This document shows positions 22,703 through 34,208 of a DNA stretch of 64,000 nucleotides, piece by piece. The notes below the pieces were generated by a model. It searched no databases and had not been told where the DNA came from. It worked only from the letters and a program-made list of their open reading frames with translations. The stretch lies in NCBI GenBank assembly GCA_036346275.1, contig CM070724.1, positions 51,089,038 through 51,153,037 on the forward strand, in the 5' to 3' direction. A program made the translations under genes and the position numbers. Source of the stretch: Otatea glauca. Taxonomy: Eukaryota > Streptophyta > Magnoliopsida > Poales > Poaceae. Positions within the stretch are counted from its first letter, which is position 1. Each line of letters begins with the position of its first letter.

Positions 22703-22983
22703 GAGTCAGTCTTAGAGTTGTGTTGAGACTCGAGTGTTGAGTCGCGTTTTTAAGTTAGCCTTTACCTTTTAGTAGACGTTAAGGTTGCATGTTTAGTTTG
22801 GTTCTTAATTGTTTGCTGAGTGTGCAGTATGTGTTGCAAAGCCCTTAGGCATTGTAAGCAACCATACCAAGTATCAATAAAGATTATTTAAGTTGGGTTT
22901 AACCTGTTTCCCCTGTCTTAGAAATTCTTGCATCTTATCTATGCTACATCTATCTTTCCTAACCCAAGAAGCAATCAAGCAGA

Positions 22984-24030
22984 TGGTGAACACCCGCAGC
23001 AACAACGGAGCTTCAGGAAGTGGTCTGCGCCCAGGCTACAATCCCAACGAAGGAGCACCACCGCATCAAGCACCGCCAGTGGATATGCAGAACTTGGGAG
23101 CTTTTCTCACCGCGAGACTCGCTTGATGCGCACAATGATGCAACAGATGACCAATATGGTGCGATCAACAACCCCGCTCAGATTAATAACGGCGGACCTC
23201 GTCCTTATTCCAAATTGTCGGACTTTATGAGGACCCGACCGCCAACATTCTCGAACGCGTCAACCCCTTGAAGCGGATGATTGGTGAGAACCATTGAGAG
23301 GAAGTTGTACATCACGCAATGTGAAGGGCATGAGAAGGTTCTTTATGCATCCCATCGGCTTGAGGAACAAATGCGAGAATGGTGGGAGAACTCATCGCTA
23401 CTCATGAGGCACCCATGGAAATCACGTGGGAAGAATTCGCAACGGCCTTCCGCCAGATACCACGTGCGGAAGGAATGATGGACTGAAAAGGAAGAATTGT
23501 ATGCTTAAGCAAGGAGGCCAACCGGTGGTGATTACTTGAACAAATTCACGCAGATTAGCTCGCTATGCTCCTCAAGATGTAGCGACGGACAAGGCTAAGC
23601 GATCCGATTCATGAAGGATTAAACTCGGGGCTGCAAGTGGGGTGATTACCCACACTTTTCCGATTTTCAAGAATTGGTAAACAAGGCTTTGATTACGGAG
23701 GATAAGCGCAAGGAGCTTGGGGAAAATCGCAAGCGCTTGATGACTAACCCAGTGGGCGCCTAACCACTGCGAATGAGGATGACCCATAGCAACAGTTTGC
23801 TAAGTTCCAACCGCAAGTCGTTAACAAACCAAACAACACACGCACGCGACCACCGTGACGAGTTATCAAACACCGCCCAAGGTAACAATGCTCAAGGAGG
23901 AATGCGATCGGCCGAGAAGGTGCTACGATTGCAATGGTCAGGGCATTATGCTAATAGATGTCCCGAAAAGGAGGTATCACGCCGGTGCGTTTCAACCTAG
24001 GAACGACACCGCTAAGGCACCGATGACGGA
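22984..24030 (+). pseudogene. Gypsy gag, frame-shifted
   Basis: The likely start is the ATG at 22984 (MVNTRSNNGASGSG). The capsid-like region follows in several frames: the C-terminal part of the retrotransposon gag domain is recognisable at 23281-23400 (RTIERKLYITQCEGHEKVLY, then LEEQMREWWEN) and near 23650-23760. Near 23920-23965 a zinc knuckle of the form CYDCNGQG.YANRCPEK is visible, with the CCHC spacing kept in a mixed frame. At least five frame changes break it. Confidence 0.8.
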
Positions 24031-24131
24031 GCGAATCGAGGAGCCGGGCAGGCGGAGCGACGCCTCAAGCTACTATTCGAGGCAGAGTCAACCACATCAC
24101 CGCCAATGGAGTCCAGGAAGCATCAGACGTC

Positions 24132-24407
24132 GTGCTGGGTAAGTTTTTGGTAAACTCAGTACCTGCAATAGTATTATTTGATTCAGGAGCTTCGCATTCC
24201 TTTGTCTCTCGAGCTTTTGCATCTGAAAATGGTTTGAGCATGAAAAATCTTAAGTGTGTGATGCTAGTCCAAGCCCCAGGATCTGAGTTAAGATCTAACC
24301 TTGGGTGTTTGGGGGTGAAGCTAATAATTAATGGGATAGAGTTCCTAGCGAACTTGATTATTCTAGATGCCCAAGCTTTAGATGTCATTTTGGGAATGGA
24401 CCGTTAA
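24132..24407 (+). pseudogene. Gypsy protease domain
   Basis: A 91-residue frame includes the retropepsin active site LFDSGASHSFVS (catalytic Asp in DSG), a middle part with LIINGIEFLANLIILDAQ, and the closing VILGMDR motif. The frame ends shortly after, where the link to reverse transcriptase is broken. Confidence 0.88.
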
Positions 24408-24559
24408 CCAAGCATAAGACAATTTTGGATTGTGGTGAAGGGTTGTATCCATTGAGAGCCCTAGAGGAGAAAAGTGAAATTTCAAGCAACGGCGATTCGT
24501 GGTGGTCAATTAATGGTTAATAGCATGAGAACCGTCGTCATAGAGGGCGTGCGATGAGT

Positions 24560-25150
24560 CGTGGAATATCGGACGTATTTCGGAAGATCTGCGGGAATGC
24601 CGCTGCACCGTGACATCGAGTTCGTCATTGAGTTAGCACCAGGAACCGCACCAATAGCAAAAAGACCTTATCGGATGCCTACCGATGAGTTGGTGGAGAT
24701 GAAGAAACGATCGACGAGTTATTAGAGAAAGATTTTATAAGACCAAGTTAAATGCCATGGGGAGCGCCGATTTTGTTTGTCAGGAAAAAGGATGGAAGCC
24801 TTAGAACGTGTATTGATTACCGTGCACTTAATGAAGTGACAATTAAGAATAAGTATCCGTTGCCAAGGATTGATCATCTGTTCGACCAGTTGAGAGGAGC
24901 TGGAGTTTTCTCCAAGATAGACCTTCGTTCGGATATCATCAACTAAAGATTCAAGTGAGATGTTCCAAAGCCCGCATTCTCTTCAAGATACTGGACATTA
25001 TGAGTTCACGGTCATGTCTTTTGGATTGACCAATGCGCCACATATTTCATGAACTTGATGAATAAGATTTTCATGGAATACTTGGACAAGTTTGTTGTTG
25101 TGTTCATAGATGATATTTTGGTATATTCAAAGACCAAGCGAGCACGCAAA
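24560..25150 (+). pseudogene. Gypsy reverse transcriptase, frame-shifted
   Basis: At 24752-24946 the frame shows PWGAPILFVRKKDGSLRTCI and DYRALNEVTIKNKYPLPRID, the classic fingers and palm of Ty3/Gypsy enzymes. The palm segment SKIDLRS is present, followed by a frame change near 24935. The catalytic box appears as FIDDILVYSK near 25106-25135. Upstream, the pro-RT linker with an IAKRPYRM motif lies near 24655. Confidence 0.88.
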
Positions 25151-25179
25151 TCATCCGAGGCTAGTGTTGGAAAAGTCTG

Positions 25180-25952
25180 CGTGAGCAACAAATTGTATGC
25201 TAAATTCAATAATCGACTTTTGGAAGGAAAAGGTGGAATTTCTCGGTCATGTCATGATTGCGAAGGAGTTCTTTGTCGACCCAAGCAAAGTGGAGGCGAT
25301 GTTGCATTGGGAGCAACCAAGATCCATCACTCAGTCCGTAGTTTTACGGGAATGGCGAGGATATTATCGCGGTTCATAGAAGGATTTTCGACGATTGCGA
25401 GACCTCTTACTCGCTTGTTGAAAAAGGAAAAGAAATTTTCATGGACACCAGGTTGTGATAAGAGTTTTGAGGAATTAAAGCGTTTGACAACGACCCGTGT
25501 TGGTTTTGCCTAATGTTGAAATGACTTTGATATATCTTGTGATGCGTCAAGGCGAGGTCTTGGATGCGTATTGATGCAAGAGGGTAAAGTGGTCGCATAT
25601 CGTCAAGGCGATTAAGACCACATGAAGGAAATTATCCTCGCATGACTTGGAATTGGTTGCCGTGGTGCATGCCTTGAAATTGTGGCGTCATTATCTCATT
25701 GGAAATAGATGTGAGATATATACGGACCATAAGAGTTTGAAATATATTTTCACTCAATCAGATCTCAATATGAGGCAAAGGAGATGGTTGGAATTAATCA
25801 AGGATTATAACATGGGAATTCATTACCATCCAGGAAAAGCAAATGTGGTAGCTGATGCCTTAAGTCGCAAGAGCTACGTGGCGAATATGATGGTGCGGAA
25901 GGATAGTCGAATCGTGCGGAGAATTGCAAAATTTAAAATGGAAGTAGTTTGA
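25180..25952 (+). pseudogene. Gypsy connection and RNase H domain
   Basis: Around 25200-25460 there are pieces of the connection domain (VEFLGHV, then SFTGMARILSRFIEGFSTIA with KFSWT). The best-preserved part, at 25647-25952, reads ELVAVVHALKLWRHYLIGNR, then YTDHKSLKYIFTQ (catalytic Asp), and closes with YHPGKANVVADALSR. Several small frame changes lie between 25500 and 25640. Confidence 0.85.
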
Positions 25953-26150
25953 GAAGGATTCCTAGCTGCTTTGGAAGTGAAGCCAATGCTCGAAGATCAA
26001 ATTCGGGAAGGACAAAAAGATGATGAGAAAGTCAACCGGATCAAGGCTAAAAAGGATGAAGGATTAGCAAAGGACTTTACCGTGGATGACCAAGGTACCA
26101 TGTGGTTCCAGGGTCGCATTTGTGTGCCAAACAGACCAGAACTTAAGTAG

Positions 26151-26977
26151 TTGATTTTGGAAGAGGCTCATGATTCCAAGTATTCAATTCATCCAGGAAG
26201 CGCTAAGATGTACCAGAACTTAAAGGAGAGGTTTTGGTGGCCGAATATGAAGCGTGAAGTCGCCGAGCACGTTGCCTTGTGCGATGTATGCCAGAGAGTT
26301 AAGGCAATACATCAGAGACTAGCAGGTTTGCTACAACCGTTAAAAATCCCAGAATGGAAGTGGGAAGAAATTGGTATGGATTTCTTCACCGGGTTGCCAA
26401 GAACTCAAAATGGGTATGATTCTATATGGGTCATTGTGGATCGATTGACCAAAGTTGCTCACTTCATCCTGGTTAAGACAACTTACTCAGGAGACCGGTT
26501 AGCAGAATTATACATAGCCCGAATCGTGTGTTTGCATGGTGTGCCTAAGAAAATAGTGTCGATGTTTTCAGTTCACCTCGAGATTTTGGGACAAATTGCA
26601 TGAAGCCATGGGAACGCGTTTGAACTTTAGCACAGCATACCATCCGCAGACCGATGGTCAGACAGAAAGAGTAAATCAGATTTTAGAAGATATGTTAAGA
26701 GCTTGCGCTTTAGCCTACACCACTTCATGGGACAAATGCTTACCATATGCAGAGTTCAACTATAACAACGATTACGAGCTAGTTTGCGATGTCGCCATTT
26801 GAGGCTTTATATGGTCGTGCCTGTCGTACCCCACTGAATTGGAATGAGACAGGGGAGCGTATGATATTTGGCCCTAATATTCTTAAGGAAGCTGAAGAGC
26901 AAGTTGCCATGATAAGAGACAGGTTGAAAATCGCGATCAAGACAAAAGAATTATGCGATAATCGACGCGTGATTTGA
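26151..26977 (+). pseudogene. Gypsy integrase, frame-shifted
   Basis: The N-terminal HHCC zinc motif is visible: H in SIHPGSAKMY, the WWPNMKREVAEHV helix, and C..C in LCDVCQRVK. The core begins with KWEEIGMDFFTGLPRTQNGY (first catalytic Asp) and WVIVDRLTKVAHF. The second acid region is shifted near 26560-26590. The segment TAYHPQTDGQTERVNQILED (with the third acid) is at 26630-26690, followed by SPFEALYGRACRTPL near 26790. Confidence 0.88.
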
Positions 26978-27039
26978 GTTTGAACCCAAGATTTCGTGTA
27001 TCTTAGGGTTACCCTCTAAAAGGAGTTAAAAGGTTCCAC

Positions 27040-27417
27040 GCTAAAGGAAAGCTTGCCCCAAGATATGTTGGACCGTTCAAAATTTTGAGCCGTCGAGGAG
27101 GTTGCTTATCGATTGGAATTGCGCGATTCTTTGGCGGCGTGCATGATGTGTTCCATGTGTCACAACTCAAGAAGTGTCTTGGTGCAGTGAGCGACGCCTA
27201 TGGAAGAGATTGAGTTGCGAAGGATTTGACCTACAAAGAACATCAATGAAAATTTTGGATGTCATGGACCGCGAACCGGGAACAAGTCGATTCGTTTTGC
27301 AGAGTTCGATGGAGCAACCATTAGAGAATGAGGCAACTTTGGGAGCGTGAAGAGGATCTCAAGTCGAATTTCCAAACCTATTCCTAGTCGACCTTGAATC
27401 TCGGGTCGAGATTACAT
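27040..27417 (+). pseudogene. Chromodomain-like C-terminus of the Gypsy polyprotein
   Basis: After integrase the sequence encodes LAPRYVGPFKIL near 27053-27090, then AYRLELRDSL in another frame, a linker, and pieces matching the usual chromodomain of this lineage (KILDVMDREP-like and WSNH...EATL near 27250-27340). Frame changes prevent a continuous reading. A C-terminal chromodomain is what defines chromoviruses. Confidence 0.65.
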
Positions 27418-27429
27418 TAAGGGGAGGTT
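27418..27429 (+). promoter_or_regulatory. Polypurine tract
   Basis: TTAAGGGGAGGTT lies immediately before the 3' LTR start (27430), the expected position and composition for the plus-strand primer. Confidence 0.75.
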
Positions 27430-30400
27430 TGTAACATCCCAAAATTTGACTTATAATTTCGCTCACGTGCATTTTGTGATTTTCTCAAATTATTGGATTT
27501 TTCCGAAATTATTTGAATTTATTTTAATTAAGTATATTGAACCTTTGGTGAAAACTAATTATATATAGATAAGAATAATATGAAGTTTTGTCAAAAATAT
27601 TTTATTTGAGTCTAGAATGTTTCAAAGTATTTATGAGAATTTTCTTGGATTTTTCCTGATATTTTAATTGCCTTAAATGAATTAATCTAATTTTGGGAAT
27701 TATTTTAAATCAGCGTTGGATCGAGTGAATAAGATCTTGGGCCAAGCCCGAAGATCGCATCTTGTGACCCATCGCGGTGCGGCCCGTTAGCCCGTTCCCC
27801 CGCCGCCTCGCGTATGGACCATTGGATCCAGATCAGACGGCTGTCTCCTTTCGCGAAACCCTAGCGACTTCGGCCGTTGGATCAAGATCGCGCGGTGAGG
27901 ATTCCTTGCGTCGTTTTGGAAAGATTTGATCGCATTCGTTGATTTTGGAAAGAGCGGATCGGATCGTATCGCGTTTGGGGGAATCGTAGCCGTTCATCGC
28001 AGATCGGACGGACCGCAGTCATCGTCTTCGATTCGGTTTCCGAATCCGCCGTCGCTTGCCGTCGCCGCCGCGTGATTTTAGGGTTGCCTTTTCTGGGCGT
28101 TCGCCGAGGCTATTTAAAGCGCGGACCGCACTCCGAGGATCGCCATCCCAGAGCGCATCCGCTAGTGCTAGCCTTCGCCGTTGAGTCGCCGCTGTAGCCT
28201 CGCAGGAGCTCTCCGGAGTTTGCTCTTCGCCGCTGTGGTTTTCTTCGAGTTCCGCCGTCGTCAAGCCGCCGTTCGCCGAATCGGTTCCAGATCCGAGTTC
28301 CTCGCGTCGTGCCGCGTCGAGTCTGCCCTTCTTCTCGCCGGAATCGCGTCGAAACGTCGTTCGGGTGGTCGTCTTCCTCCGCTCCGGTGCAAGCCCGCCG
28401 CCGTGTCTCGGAGCTTCGCGCAGCCGTTGGATCTTCGCCGAACCGTCCGGATCAAGCCACGTCGCTTCTTGGCGGTGTTACGCTCGGGTATATTTCTAAC
28501 CGTTAGATTCGAATAGGCGTTCGGGATTGAGGCGCGTGTGCGTAGTATGTCAGCCGTTGGATCGTCTCGCAGATGTGCGACGCGTGTCGGTGCGGGTACC
28601 GAAGCATCGTGCGCCGGGTGCACCGTGGACAGGCGTGTGCCGTGGACTTGGTCCATAGACCGAGCGACGTGGCGCAATTTGATTGGCCCACGTATTGCGA
28701 TGACGTCATGCTAATATCACCCGGTCCACAGCACAGTATCTCGAGTCCACGGTGGACCAACGTGTTTTCGTGGACCAAGTCCATGCGCCGAGGCCACGTG
28801 TCCGTCTCTGACTGGTCCACGTGTCGCTTGCGCATTAATCGGTAATTTCCAGCAGAAAAATAATTCGGGAAAATCGGTTTTTCTAATTTCTGTATTTTCA
28901 GTATTTATTCAAACTTCAAAAGGCTATATCTTTTGCATTTTAACTCGGATTTGAGTGATTCAAATTTATAAAAATTTGTAAAATCAAGATCTATTTATTG
29001 GTGAATTTTATTTTATTTTTGGAGTTTGTTTGCTCTCTAGTTTGGTGTTTATTTGCTATTTTGGCATCGTTTCGCGTAGACGTTGAACTGCTCGGTGATC
29101 CGGAGGAAGATTCGTCGCTCCAAGACCCAAGCTCAGATCAAGACCAACACCTACTCCAAGGCAAGTTGTGCTTTGATCATGTTGAGCCTACGATTACAAA
29201 AACTGCTATATTGTTTTACTTTATTGCATATTATTTGACATGTACAAATGTCTTCAATTAAATTTGGGACTTAGCTATTATACCCAATTGCTCTATACCC
29301 TACCTTGCCATTTGTATACCATGATATATTGTCACCCTAGATTGGTTCATTATAGTTGGTTAGTAATAATAATCAACATGGGATGGTTAAACCGTATTAG
29401 TTGCTTAGTCATGCCACGCCATCACATGTACTTTAGTCTTTGATAAATAATCTTGACTAATGGAATATGGAACGATGTTATGAACTTGTGTGTCATGTGT
29501 GGTCACACGATGAGATTGAGTTGCGGTGGCGAGAGGATGTCACGCAGCGAGGTTAAATTGTTGATGGCACGTGGTGCTTGGTAATCAAGCCAGGGTGGTA
29601 ATGATTTAGATTGGGGCAAGTGGCAAGGCGGTATGCCAAGGTGGGCGAGATTGGCGGGGATATGTGGAAGTCTTGCCTTAATCACTTTAAGGACTTAACC
29701 TTGCAAGCCTTTGACCTGAGTCTCTCTTGCAACCACATGTCTGGAATGGGACAGCCTAGCTGAATAATTTGTGAAACCTAGATTTCGGTAGTGTCGTGGT
29801 GAATAGTGAGTCCCGGGTTACGGTTTTACTCACATGGCGCAAGAGGGGCCTGTTGTGGTGGTTTAACCCTTGATGTTGAAACCTTAGCGAGCGATCTTGG
29901 GTCTAGGTGTAGCATTGTAAAGGCTTTGTTACGATCACTCGCCTTGGTGGTGTTTGGTTGTATCGTGTGGGTAAAGTGCATAACCTCTACAGAGTGTACA
30001 ATCTATTCGAATAGCCGTGCTCACGGTATTGAGCAAAGCTCGGGAATTACTGATTAAGGGTTAGACTTTTGTTAAACAAAAACTTGTTCGGATGGCGGTG
30101 CCATGGGAAGTGGAAAATTGATTTAGGGTTGGAAACTTGGTTTACTTCATAAATCTTTGAATCTATTAATTCTTGTTATTGTTTCTTGCTTTTCAATCTA
30201 TTTATCAGATTCTTGTTAAATCTTTGCTTTCTTGCAAAATAGCCATATTAGCCATTCCTTTGGATTAAGCCAAAGCATATAGAATATTAGACTTGCATTC
30301 TGTGCACAACTTGTTGGGTGCTTTATGTACTCACCCCAACAACACAACTTCGAAGAGGAAGAATCTCGCCATTCATGGAAGAGGATTATTTGGATCACGA

Positions 30401-30671
30401 ATGCTTAGGGTCCGAGCCTCGTCGGTTGCTGTGGTAAATCGGGAAGTCGCTACGCTTATTTATTTTTCATTGCTACTTATTTGCTGTTCCTTATTTAAGC
30501 CCGGTGAGGCATTATTCATGTAAGACAACAGTTATCATTAATTATTGAAGTTTATGATATATTCCTCTGTGTGTGACTGTGATAACATCTATGTTGAGCC
30601 TGTGTGCACTAGCGTGATCTGACTAGTCGTTATACACAGAGGGTCCGGATTTGCAAATTCGGGTCCCGACA
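27430..30671 (+). repeat. Gypsy 3' LTR
   Basis: 3242 bp; the same start and end as the 5' LTR, with the TATTTAAA box at 28111-28118, TGACGTCA at 28701-28708 and CACGTG at 28795-28800 and 28818-28823. It is followed directly by the GTCAC duplication. Confidence 0.95.
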
Positions 30672-30698
30672 GTCACCATCTGAGAAAAGCCACACGAC
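30672..30698 (-). pseudogene. GRF zinc-finger gene, exon piece upstream of the Gypsy insertion
   Basis: On the minus strand a CAG acceptor (at 30699-30700) is followed by a frame reading VVWLFSDGD up to the GTCAC duplication. Across the removed Gypsy it continues in frame into KSC...ARAHYCCC at 18526-18437. This shows that the Gypsy landed inside a coding exon just before the first finger. Upstream sequence (30700-30924) may hold an earlier exon, but I could not assign it. Confidence 0.55.
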
Positions 30699-30700
30699 CT

Positions 30701-31318
30701 GTCATCACGAACAAAAGTAGGCAGTGAGTGGTCATATTGAACTGTGCCTGCATGTATGACAAAGCACGTAAAGCGAAAAAAGATGAGAGTGTCATCGTGT
30801 GGTCAAATCGGCTGAAAAGGTTGAAAGCATTGCGCCGTGAGTTGTCTAATCGCGCGTGGAAAGTCGCTACAAGGTCGTACATATGTCGAATAGTGTTTGT
30901 GGCTATTACTCCATAATTTATCATGTAAACTGTTATTTTACTAATCCACGAAAAGCTATAGTGATCATACCGTAATATAACATTACTTATGTAAACAAAA
31001 TTCTATAGCTGAATTTGACGTAATATGAGGAAATAAAGCATCATTTTGTGTTCGATACAAAATATATGAAAGGAAACAATTAGTTGATAGTTGCCCGAGC
31101 GTCTTCTCGTCGCATCGCGACCGACAAAGTAGCTACGTGTGTCTTTGTCCTATCGACGTGACAAAGGTCTTGGTAGCATATTTACAAATAGCGCCACGAA
31201 GTAAAAGATTATATATAGCACAAAACTTCATAAATAAAACTAACATATGTGATATTACATGAGCTAAGGAAGTAAAAGACGAGATTGTTTACGGTACATC
31301 ATGTGTAAAAGAAACAAA
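30701..31318. other. MULE interior between the GRF and PMD genes
   Basis: AT-rich sequence with no recognised domain, probably the end of the PMD gene and the promoter or 5' part of the GRF gene, since both genes run on the minus strand. A frame at 30673-30924 on the minus strand does not match a known family. Confidence 0.4.
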
Positions 31319-33889
31319 CTAGCTAGGGCCCCTGCGCGGTGCAACACCTCGTGTGGTCCCAGGCCTCCTACGACGCTGCACATGTCCAGACGGATATGTG
31401 AGCTGGTCAGGGGCCTGTCCACGAGTACTCCTAGGAGGCCGGACCGGGGCTGGTGGAGTAGTGAAGGCATCCTGTGTCGGCTGAGATGGGCCGGGGGCCG
31501 ATGCGAGCTGCGACGTAGGAAGTACCACACCCGCGGACTGCTGATAAGGATCGACGAGAAAGTCGAAGTCCTCGTCCTGGAAAGTACCGTAGTCCCCCGA
31601 GGTGCTCGCACTCTGGTCAGGGGCAGGATCGGCCGCTGTTGACAAACTTTTCAAGTTAGAACGACACGTTATGTGAACAACAAAATATATGAAAAAGAGA
31701 TCACCGATGTACTGCGGTCATCGGGATGACGCCGGGTCCGGCGGTGGAGCCCCAAGCGTGTCTAGACGAGGGGCGGTCGGGGTCTGCCTGTGTCGACCTC
31801 GTCATGCAGCATTTAACGAGGGGATCTGTACCACGTCGTCCGCCTGGGCCGCCTACACGACGTCAGGTGTACGGCACGGTAAGTCAAGTCCTGAATATGG
31901 CGCAGTGCCCCTCGAAGGCCGTCCGCTGTGACCCCTATTGTATGGGTGGCACCGATCACTCAGAGTAACGCCGACGTCGCCTCGTGTGCCTCCCTCGCAA
32001 GGTCGCTCTGCGAAACGAAAAGAGGCTAGTTAGTTGGCATAATTTTCAAGACGTTACGTTGAATGACAAATGGAGGGAGTACGAACCGCGCTGTGGAAAG
32101 CAGAGTCTGGCTGGGTGGGGTACATGTCGGAAGTGGTCGGAACGTGCCTGGGAGGTGACTCCACGACACGCACAACTCGAACGCGGGTGCGCGTGCTGTA
32201 CCACTCGATATATGCGTCGTGCGTGCGTGTGGTCGTAGGGCGCCTCGTCGATCACATCCGCAAGAGCCGGTGCCACCATCGTGCATGAGGTACCATGCGT
32301 CTTTGCCCGACTCTGCGTCTTGGACGAAGCCTTTGCGTGTGTACCTGCAAAAACGAAGCGCAACATTAATTCGCAAGCCACCGAGATCGTAAGTACTAGC
32401 AGAAGGAAAAAAATGTAGAAATACGAACGAGTGCACGGCTGCTGGAACGACAGCGCCTGTGGGTACTGGGAACGCCTGCCGTAGACCAAACTGCCTCAAG
32501 ACGCGGTGGGCGACGTACGGCTCGACGAACACGTCGAACACCAAGTGACGTTGGGTCAACCAGTACGCCGCGTCAGCAATGCACTGCAGCGACAGGCCAA
32601 GCGGCGCACGTGCCTGCACAAGCTCAGGAGCATAGGGGCGCCATATGACGCGGTCGTCCGTGAGCTGGTCCAACATCGCTACGTCTCGAGGGTACGGCGT
32701 GCGTCATCTCGGGTGAACCGCGGTACGCAAAAAACACCGGCGATGAGCGTTAGTACAACACGTGGAGAATTAAAAACAACAAGCGGCTACGATAAGTATC
32801 TCGACTGTCGGCGACACCACAATGTCCCCATCGTCGGACGATCAACCTCGTCCACGGGAACCCTATAGAAGTCTGCGCGGTGGTAGACGAGGTCTATCGA
32901 TGGTCGTCCGATCCGGAACCTCTCGAACGACCACAGTGCGGTAGCAAAGGGCGGCGGCGAGTGGGCGAGTCGGACACGCGACGACACCGTCGCACAAAGC
33001 ACGATGCGTCGCGGCAAGTACCGTAGGTCCCAAGCACCGCGGATCTCCTCCAAGTCGGCGTCGGCGATCGTCCTCGCAAATCGGATCATGTGCTCGCCGA
33101 CGGTGTCCCGTCGCGACGAAAGCGTAACAAGACCCACCGAAGAGCCACGGAAGGTACGCCTCCAAGTCGGGCGACGGCCGCTCCCGACTCGGGTACCATC
33201 CTCTCGGCCGCAGAAGTAATGGTTAGGTTGTAAATGCAATGAAAATGACACACGGTGAGTTAAATCGATATCGACAAGGAAAAATCGTGCTTACGTGAAT
33301 CGCACAAGCCACCGCCGCGTCGGACCGTGCACATACCGTGTGAAAGTCGTGTCTTGTGGTGGGGTAGCACCCACGAACCGGTGGAGGATATCCGCCGCCA
33401 CTGGGTGGGCGTCTGCGGGAACCACCGCATCTCTGAGAGGTAGGCCCGGAGGTAATCGGCGTCCTCTAGTGTCGGCGCCATCTCACCACACGGCAGTGAA
33501 AGGTGTGGGTCTCGGCCGCCACCGGTCCACTAGAGCGATCAACAAGCTCTGTCGTAAGGGAACCGCCTAGAGGCACTCCGTCGGTCCTGCGCATCCGCGC
33601 GGTCGCCTCGACCATACGGACAGCAGTAGTAGGCGGCCGCCCTCAACACGCAAAAGAATGTGAGAAGTATTATTGGTGTCGAAGGGACATGAGTACAACA
33701 ACTGCGGCGAAATTGAACTAACCTCGGGATCCATCGCGGATCGAGGCGCCACGCCCTCATGGGGTGCGCAAGCGCAGGCCCCAAGCTCCAAGGCCGCCTC
33801 CCCATCCTGCGGGGCAACGCGTCGCTAAACGGCTCGGTGAGTCGCGTCGATCGACGGGTCAAGCAACTCGTACAACCGTCGCCCGCCAT
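31319..33889 (-). pseudogene. Plant mobile domain (PMD, aminotransferase-like) gene, MULE cargo
   Basis: Several minus-strand segments together match the PMD family (Arabidopsis MAIN/MAIL1-type and the transposon-borne copies). In order: WRLDPRWIPR (33740 region); ALVDRWRP followed by ETHTFH in a shifted frame, and GEMAPTLEDADYL (33570-33440); FARTIADADLEEIRGAWDLR and ERFRIGRPSIDL with DRPTMGTLWCRRQ (33251-32787); DRVIWRPYAPELV and LVFDVFVEPYVAHRVLRQFG (32676-32500). A Ser/Pro-rich tail, SQPTQ...RGQAPDQLTY, sits at 31654-31319. Introns are likely between the segments, e.g. a GAG|GTTAGT donor near 33722. PMD proteins are nuclear and linked to silencing of transposons in Arabidopsis; here the gene is transposon cargo. 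Several single-base frame changes break it as read. Confidence 0.75.
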
Positions 33890-34208
33890 GCACGCAAATA
33901 AAAATGTTTATGTTACATAAGGTGTAAAAAGGTGCAAAATAAATACAACAAATACAAATAGAATATGAATGGAACGAGTCTCGTCATAATTTAGAGCACA
34001 CGTAATACATGGAAGTAAAAATGTTCATCTATGTGCAAAGCGTTAAAAAGATACAAAATGAATACAACATACTACACTCTCATTTAATCAAGTACAATAA
34101 CATTCGTATTACATATTTTGACCACACGTACGAATTCGATACAAGCAAAATGAAATTCTAGTGCATCGAAGTAAACCATAGTTCAGTACGAAAAGAACAT
34201 ATAACACT

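Larger units (their letters stand above)
18532..30671 (+). mobile_element. Ty3/Gypsy chromovirus (Tekay/Del-like), 12.1 kb
   Basis: Both LTRs start TGTAACATCCC and end GGGTCCCGACA (3235 and 3242 bp), and the element is flanked by a perfect GTCAC duplication (18527-18531 and 30672-30676). Internally, in order: primer site, an upstream acidic frame, gag with a CCHC knuckle, protease, reverse transcriptase, RNase H, integrase with HHCC motif, and a chromodomain-like tail, then a purine tract. This order and the 3' chromodomain match the chromovirus lineage. All coding parts are broken by frame changes although the LTRs are very similar. It lies inside an exon of the MULE's GRF gene. Confidence 0.95.

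Noticed and set aside
31301..33721. Plus-strand frames of 60-120 residues across the PMD region
   Set aside because: Antisense to segments with PMD motifs; no independent domain seen.
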